NCBI GenBank assembly: GCA_950295325.1
Contig: OX485805.1
Coordinates: 13,813,501 to 13,877,500 of the forward strand
Direction: 5' to 3'
Length of the DNA stretch: 64,000 nucleotides
From: Polytrichum commune
Lineage: Eukaryota; Streptophyta; Polytrichopsida; Polytrichales; Polytrichaceae
The position numbers were made by a program, and so were the translations under genes. This document shows, in pieces, positions 58,701 through 64,000 of this stretch. Below the pieces are notes generated by a model, which did not search any database, was not told the DNA's origin, and worked only from the letters and a program-made list of their open reading frames with translations. The stretch's first letter is position 1. Every line of letters starts with the position of its first letter.

Positions 58701-59407
58701 AGCGCACTGACTTCGTCTTTTGTCCAGACGACATCGAGCGTTGCGTCAAGGGCCCTCGTCGGAAATGGGTCATGCCGTTCTCTGCTGATGACCAGAAGCC
58801 ACCTATTCCCCCAATTTGGCCCGTGAAGATTGGTACCAACCTCACCCGCTCGGAGATCTTTGCGCTTGAGAACGCAGGTTTTCAACTCCCACCAAAGGAG
58901 CGCATCACACCGACTCGACTCTTCACCAACTCTGCGACCCCGCTGGATATGTCTCGAATCCGTGTTCCAGAAAACCCCGACTTCATTCCTACCACAAGAC
59001 TGTCCAAGCTTGTTCGGCGATCCAGCAGCGCACCTTCGGCAAAGCAGAGGCAGATGGTGGCCTCTGCTGAAGCTATGCATGCGACTGTTCTGAAGTTAAC
59101 TATGATCCCTCAACCGGGATTTGGTTGCATTATCACACTGCAGTCCAAATCAGAACCCCAACCACCCATCTACCAAGTGACAGTGAGTTCTCTTCCAGAG
59201 TGCAACTGCGCCTACTTCTTGGATATGATTTCCAAGTTCGGCCGCAAACGAAATTCTTATATGAATTGTAAGCATCTGTATTACATCTTCGTCAAGGTTT
59301 CTAATTTGGATGCGGAAGTGAATTTGTTCATACACGCCCCGACATTTAGTTTCAATGAGGTCAAACTCATCATGGAGGGAGGTCTCTTGACTCAATCTAC
59401 TTCCTAG
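55722..59407 (+). CDS. MULE-type transposase-like protein with WRKY-GCM1-like and SWIM zinc fingers
   Basis: Exon 1 is 55722-57860 and exon 2 is 57950-59407. The 89-base intron has GTACAT...TCCAATCAG with CTAAC-type branch sequence and keeps phase. One in-frame TAA lies at 56451-56453. The frame before and after it reads continuously, so this is a nonsense mutation or a recoded stop, and translation could instead restart at 56484. N-terminus MAELRSHGIGVPILFPID; an acidic repeat (EDEPVQHEDEPVELEDEP) near residues 133-155; a Cys/His-rich WRKY-GCM1-like finger about 338-377 (CRICKQPPKC ... IHIGTHQHPV). MULE-like DDE pattern: YDGTYQ (D about 550), FMADSAQANWN (D about 599), TCFFHW (C/H about 628-631), then WHFRYLQWGGFMELE (Glu candidates 712-714). 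SWIM finger C1131-x-C1133...C1153-x-H1155. Domains fit Mutator-like transposases or genes derived from them. No flanking terminal repeats were found, so autonomous or domesticated status is open. Confidence 0.75.
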
Positions 59408-59568
59408 AATTCCTCTCAACCTAGCACTACATTGGGATATGATATATGTGTCCATTTTAGGACCTCTTGTGAAGCAATAATTGATTGATATAATAAAGAT
59501 ATAATCTCAATGATTATGTTTATTCCATTTAAAGTATCGTATTACAATGTATCATTTGTCTATCAACT

Positions 59569-60036
59569 CTATTTTCGTTTTACATACTTCTTGGGTAAAT
59601 CCGAGGGAGGTGGACCCGGTCGAAGCAAATTCATATAAGAAACTGTCTTATCTCTCTTTCGATCCTTCAGCGGAAGATGATGCGGCGGCAAGGCTCTCAT
59701 CCGTTCGCAAAATGAAATAGACTTCAAAGATTTTCCTTCCACCTTCACCTCCTCCTCCGTTTCGTTCGATTTGTCTTCATCCAAATCAACGTCATTCTCG
59801 GGCACATCTTCCTGCCTCTTTTCTTTTTTTTCACGTTGTTTTTGTTCCTCCCGCGTCCTCCACCTCCATGCTTGTGTAGACTGCGAAAATGAAGTCAGGT
59901 CGTAGTCATCACTACTTCGATTTCCAGCAGCAAACGAAAATTCCGGCGATAAATTAACCGGAATATGAAGATCTGCTAGACTTCTAATTTCCTTATCCCA
60001 TCCTAATCCAGCAAACATGTCTCTTTCATCACCCAT
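59569..60036 (-). CDS. Charged ORF (155 aa), unknown function
   Basis: Start chosen at MGDERDMFAGLGWDKEIRS because the 14 upstream codons look non-coding. The middle is Glu/Lys-rich and probably coiled or disordered (REEQKQREKKEKRQEDVPEN, then DEDKSNETEEEVKVEG). The C-terminus is basic and proline-rich (RPGPPPSDLPKKYVKRK). It converges on the transposase-like gene with 161 bases between the stops. No family recognised. Together with the minus ORF at 55045-55539 it may be an accessory gene of one mobile element, but that is inference from position and composition. Confidence 0.5.
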   Translation of the reverse strand: MGDERDMFAGLGWDKEIRSLADLHIPVNLSPEFSFAAGNRSSDDYDLTSFSQSTQAWRWRTREEQKQREKKEKRQEDVPENDVDLDEDKSNETEEEVKVEGKSLKSISFCERMRALPPHHLPLKDRKRDKTVSYMNLLRPGPPPSDLPKKYVKRK

Positions 60037-60039
60037 TGT

Positions 60040-60551
60040 ATGCAAGTGTATATACAATGATGTTGGGTATGAATCCAATATATAATCTATTCGGCCACAA
60101 ACGATAATTGCTAAACTCCAAGCTATAGAGTAGACTCACATATAAGACAAAGAAAAAAGTGATGAATAAAAATGAAGGAAATTGATTATTTTGATTCCTT
60201 TGTATTTTGATTGATTCATTCTTCAATTATACCAATCTTAGAATATCCATTTTCATTGATTTTTTCTTGTAATCATCCATGGTTTTAACAATTCAACCAC
60301 CTCGCGGTCTCCAAACTTAGTGAGACCATTTCAATTTCAGGGCATTTTTGTTTCTTTTATGACCTATAATTCCCACGGAAATAGGTCCAATTTTTTTACT
60401 AAGTTTGGCAGATTCTGGAATATTCCAAGCATATTCTTGTCTATTTTTGAAACATTCTTATTTTTATTTGGAAGGTTTGCTATTTTTATTTCATCTACGC
60501 TCTCCGCTCTCCGCTCTCCGCTCTACGCTCACATACAAGTGTCGTCCGTTC
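60040..60551. other. AT-rich flank of the gene cluster with CGCTCTC repeat
   Basis: Non-coding. A short tandem CGCTCTC run lies at about 60498-60530, just before unit C resumes at 60552. No terminal inverted repeat partner was found on the left side of the cluster. Confidence 0.4.
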
Positions 60552-60849
60552 CGAAATTATGAAGAAAGTGACTACAACCCCGATTTGTGTTTGCTAACCA
60601 TCTCATACTAATCGCGTGTTTTATATCCCATGAAATGTGGGCTACTTATGAGAAAATAACCCATTTACCTTATGTCATCAAAAGGGCAATAACAAGTGGG
60701 TAAAGTGTGACACCTAAGTAAGGACTCAACCGCACTTGCTAGTCACCAAGCAATTTCCGGTTTGGCTTTCATGCTTGTCAAGCAAAATTGGGTTCACGCC
60801 GGTAATGCTTAGGTAACCGAATTGTTGGCCTCAAGGAGCCCAACTGTAA

Positions 60850-61693
60850 TGTAACTAGAATTATTAAGGAATATTCTAACTACATGTGCCAATGTGTAAG
60901 CAGAGAAAAATGAGAGCTAGACAACTCTCAGTTGAGGATGAATGGAAAGGAGTAAGACAACTCCATATTGACAACATGTGCACTGGAGTTAGACAGCTCC
61001 GCATTTAGTGCATTGGAACTAGACCATTCCAATTGAGAACATGTGCACGTGAGTTAGACAACTCTCGATGAGGTGCACAAGAGTTAGACCACTCCATAGA
61101 TAAAGCTAGTTGGAATTAGACAGTTCCAACTAGAAGATTGACTAGTTGGAATTAGACAGTTCCAACTAAGAGAAAGATTGGATGAACCAAGTTGGAATTA
61201 GACAGTTCCAACTAGAATAAAGATTGGATGAACCAAATTGGAATTAGACAGTTCCAACTGGAATAAAGGATGGATGTATTTAGTTGGAATTAGACAGTTC
61301 CAACTAGAAAGAAGAATGGATGAATCCAATTGGAATTAGACAGTTCCAATTGGAAGAATGAAATTGAGATAAGAGATGAAAGAAGGTTCTAGAAGAACCA
61401 AAGATAGAAGATTCATAGTAGAACTATGAGATAGAGCTATGAATAGAATACTTTTACTATATGTAAATATAGAAAGTAAAAGTAGTGCTTCGGCATAAGA
61501 GGAAGCTCGGGGGAGGAGAGAGGATTTTTTTTGTCTCTCTCCTATGGTCGGGTGGTAGAGCTTCGTTGACCAAACTTTATTTGGTTGTGGTTTGTACTTA
61601 GAAGAAGAAATAAAATTGGTGTTGGTTTCAATTCTTTACTTTGAGATTTTGTTGTCAAGAAACAAATTGCCAACTGGTGAGAGGTTCGTAACA
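60850..61693 (+). mobile_element. LTR-like insertion with hairpin array (844 bp)
   Basis: Termini are TGTAACTAG... and ...TTCGTAACA. It is flanked by CCAACTGTAA (60840-60849) and CCGACTGCAA (61694-61703), a 10-bp duplication with two transitions. Units A and B have this target once, unoccupied. TG...CA ends suggest a solo LTR, but 10 bp is long for LTR integration (usually 4-6), so another element type is possible. Its 3' part has AATAAA-like words; its 5' part holds the hairpin array. Confidence 0.65.
60911..61353 (+). repeat. Array of about 12 hairpins with a common AGAC loop
   Basis: Each unit is a short inverted repeat around TTAGACAG, CTAGACAA or a close variant. Examples are TGAGAG/CTCTCA (60911-60930), GGAGT/ACTCC (60949-60964), GGAG/CTCC (60985-61000), ATTGGAA/TTCCAAT (61012-61033) and GAGT/ACTC (61051-61064 and 61081-61094). 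Six more follow at about 61106, 61142, 61190, 61237, 61281 and 61326, with stems such as CTAGTTGGAA/TTCCAACTAG and CCAATTGGAA/TTCCAATTGG. Stems change on both sides while the loop stays the same. Confidence 0.85.
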
Positions 61694-62139
61694 CCGACTG
61701 CAATTGCTACACTAGGTATTGTATTTCGTGTCACTGGTTCTATTTGTCTTGCTCAATACTAATTGTGAACCACCCATGTAGTGTCCCTAATTTTATTGTC
61801 AAATATAGATCAATAATACTATTTAATTATATATTTAATTGAGTGACATTTTGAAATGACGTGGGCCACAAAATTGTAATTTAACGAAGTTGGTGTGATG
61901 TTCAAAGCTTGGGCAAGTTGAGCAAAACTTTGGTCAATCAACTTTGGTTGCTCTCTTATATTGGTCAACCTTTGGTTAGCAATAACCAAGGATGTGTGGG
62001 CGTGCGGTCAGTTAGCTAGCGTATAAGTTAGTTGATTCTCCTAACTAGGTGGTGCAATCGTGGTTTTAGTTAGCTAGAATGTTGGTTAGCTAATCCTCAC
62101 TAACTCATAAGTTGGCTAATTCTCTTAACTAGGTTGTGC

Positions 62140-63400
62140 AGCTGGACCCTATGTTGGTTTACGAACAACCTTAACAACATATATCTCATTAACAATCACA
62201 TATGTCACCCCTCATCCCAACACAACCACCCCGACAAACTATTTATCGTAGCCATAGTCCACCAAATTTTATGGACCAAACACAACATAACAATACAAAA
62301 AGTTAGAGTACACATTGGAATCTTCTACAACGAAATTGCAGACCAACTAGCAAATGAAGGAACCACCCACAACAACCCAACCCTACACCCCACATACACA
62401 TCGCACACACCATACCTTATTGGCTCAACGGAATCTAGCAAACAAACATCACAGAAAGAGCCGTGACCTCCAAACATACATAAACAAATACCACCGCGAA
62501 TAAGAACTACGTATCGCAAATTCCAAATTCACATACGTCAACAAATGGTGTTTAATAAGCATGTTGATCAAAAACTCTCAAACTACTTATGGAAAGCCTC
62601 AGGCATATCTGATGCACAAATTACACAAACCTTACAATTTTGGTACACCCGGTACATGGGAAACCACCAAAAGAACATTTTATGGCACTAACATATCCCA
62701 ACCCTCAACTGCACACTTTGCCCCAACCACAAAATTAACAAATGGCCACACCTACTCTCCACTTACACCCACCCACACATAATAGGCCTTCACATATCAT
62801 GATATAACAAAATAGTACACCAAATAGCCCACACACTCCAATCCAACAAACACACAAGGTGCTATACGCTAGTGAATGTTAGGCACTGACACAACTAGCC
62901 CGAAGATATCACAATCCCGGAATGGTTAGTATAATGCACATGCCTCTCCAAAACATGCATGGCTTGGCTAAGACCCAACGTATTATGTATACTAGGGCCC
63001 CCATAGATAGGCATACATGCACCCATCCCCTCAAACCCATCAAACACCATACAATTCATAGAATTCACCTACTACCATGATAGATTCCCAAATATTGCCA
63101 TAGGAGAAAATACAAACAAATATGACCCCCTCATTCAGAAGTTATAAACTATGGGATGGAATGCTAACCCGCTTATTACCATCACAACAAGGGCACGAGG
63201 AGCCGTACACAAATAATCACTCGAAGCCCTAGAAAAAACTCAAAATATCGCCTCGAAAAGTTTAAAAAAAAATCATGAAACACGTACATCAAATAGCCAT
63301 AAAATACCTCACATACCTTGTCCTAAATAATAGAAAGCTCGATAATGACCAAACCCCAATTCACTTGCCCCCATGAACCCAAACACCCACGCATGATTCA
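62140..63400 (+). pseudogene. Decayed RLE-type LINE 3' end (unit C copy)
   Basis: The readable 110-codon frame at 62134-62466 covers the RNase H end (FTNNLNNIYLI; HIGIFYNEIADQLANEGT). The endonuclease part (TIQFIEFTYYHDR) follows near 63050 after frameshifts. Counterpart of the relics in A and B. Confidence 0.75.
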
Positions 63401-64000
63401 TCAAACATTCACAAACAACACCCCCCCCCCCCCCTTGAAATTGTTATGTAAAGAAGCCCATCTCATAATAGGAAGTACGCCTACCTTCTCAATTTAGAAA
63501 ATGAGATCAAGGTAAGGAAGAACATTGCTCTCATTCATGTCAATGCAAATAAAAAGCATGACTGTTATTTTTATTTAATTTATTCTCATGTATGAACTAA
63601 TTTTATGATAATCTAACGGTCTAACCAACATGCCTGACAGACAAGGAGCTTCTACCACTTTTCAAAACTTTCTTTGTATGTAATCTTTTCTCTCAATCAC
63701 TTGGGGTGGGGGGGGGGGAAGCACTATTCTTTGAAAGCACACGCGAGACCTCGTATTAGTCCCCTTATATACTCAACAAAACAAAATGAAAATAGAAAAA
63801 AAGGAAAAAAAAAACACAAACAAACCGTTGACTACATAATTGTCTCATGTATGTGTACGGCACTTATAAACCTTCAAAAGTAAATTACCTTAATTATGCA
63901 AACAATGTCTTGGCTTTTAGAAGAATACAAACCATCTCTAATATATATGCTCATAGATAATTTTCTTTTTCTTTGAGAGCATGTGTGGGAGCCCTTCTTA

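Larger units (their letters stand above)
60552..64000 (+). repeat. Duplicated unit C, 5'-truncated, runs off the window
   Basis: It begins TCCGAAATTATGAAGAAAGT, matching 8017 in A and the equivalent point in B, and continues collinear to the window end, interrupted by the LTR-like insertion at 60850-61693. The part matching 5351-8016 of A is absent. Confidence 0.8.

Noticed and set aside
54800-60551. Terminal inverted repeats bounding the transposase-like gene cluster
   Set aside because: By eye no matching inverted ends or target duplication could be found on both sides.

Overview
This window looks like repeat-rich nuclear DNA of a land plant. The genes have short GT-AG introns, TATA/CCAAT-type promoters are visible, and most of the sequence is nested mobile DNA. 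A bryophyte is my best guess, based on the style of the F-box/kelch fragment and of the large SWIM-finger gene. That is inference, and a lycophyte or fern is not excluded. No rRNA, CRISPR, plasmid or bacterial operon structure is visible.

Layout. 1-5.35 kb: two members of an LTR-like family (ends TGTGAG...TCACA) in opposite orientation, separated by gene-free AT-rich DNA with a decayed ~180-bp tandem array. 5.35-12.96 kb: unit A of a large duplicated segment. Unit B is 30.36-41.91 kb, and unit C (60.55 kb to the window end) lacks the 5' part. A and B act as natural pre-insertion alleles for each other: A carries a SINE missing from B, and B carries a LINE and an LTR-like element missing from A. 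13.0-16.9 kb: a dispersed repeat (R1), a hAT-like element and another LTR. 17.0-20.3 kb: segment D1 with a small two-exon gene and its promoter; a decayed second copy, D2, lies at 48.28-50.55 kb. 20.3-25.3 kb: a 0.9-kb foldback, an LTR, abutting hAT-like elements and R2 with a MITE inside. 28.18-29.99 kb: a CACTA-type element with a 3-bp target duplication. 42-43.3 kb: a LINE 3' fragment and a frameshifted F-box gene. 50.6-54.75 kb: a LINE 3' fragment, an LTR-like piece and a ~75-bp satellite. 55.0-60.1 kb: the only GC-richer gene cluster, a MULE-type transposase-like gene with WRKY-GCM1-like and SWIM zinc fingers, flanked by two charged minus-strand ORFs.

Best candidate for a new system: a LINE/SINE partnership. 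The LINE (fullest copy 30.57-33.24 kb, minus strand) encodes an unidentified methyltransferase-like region, RNase H, a CCHC zinc knuckle and a restriction-like (PD-(D/E)XK) endonuclease. Its 3' end is a hairpin followed by a short microsatellite tail. The hairpin keeps its fold with different bases in four copies, and a tRNA-derived SINE at 6.04-6.41 kb carries the same 3' tail. The SINE and the full LINE copy each have target-site duplications and an empty site in the paralogous segment. Other notable items are an array of about 12 hairpins with a common AGAC loop inside an LTR-like insertion (60.85-61.69 kb), and a short peptide motif in three diverged LTRs whose differences are mostly synonymous or conservative.
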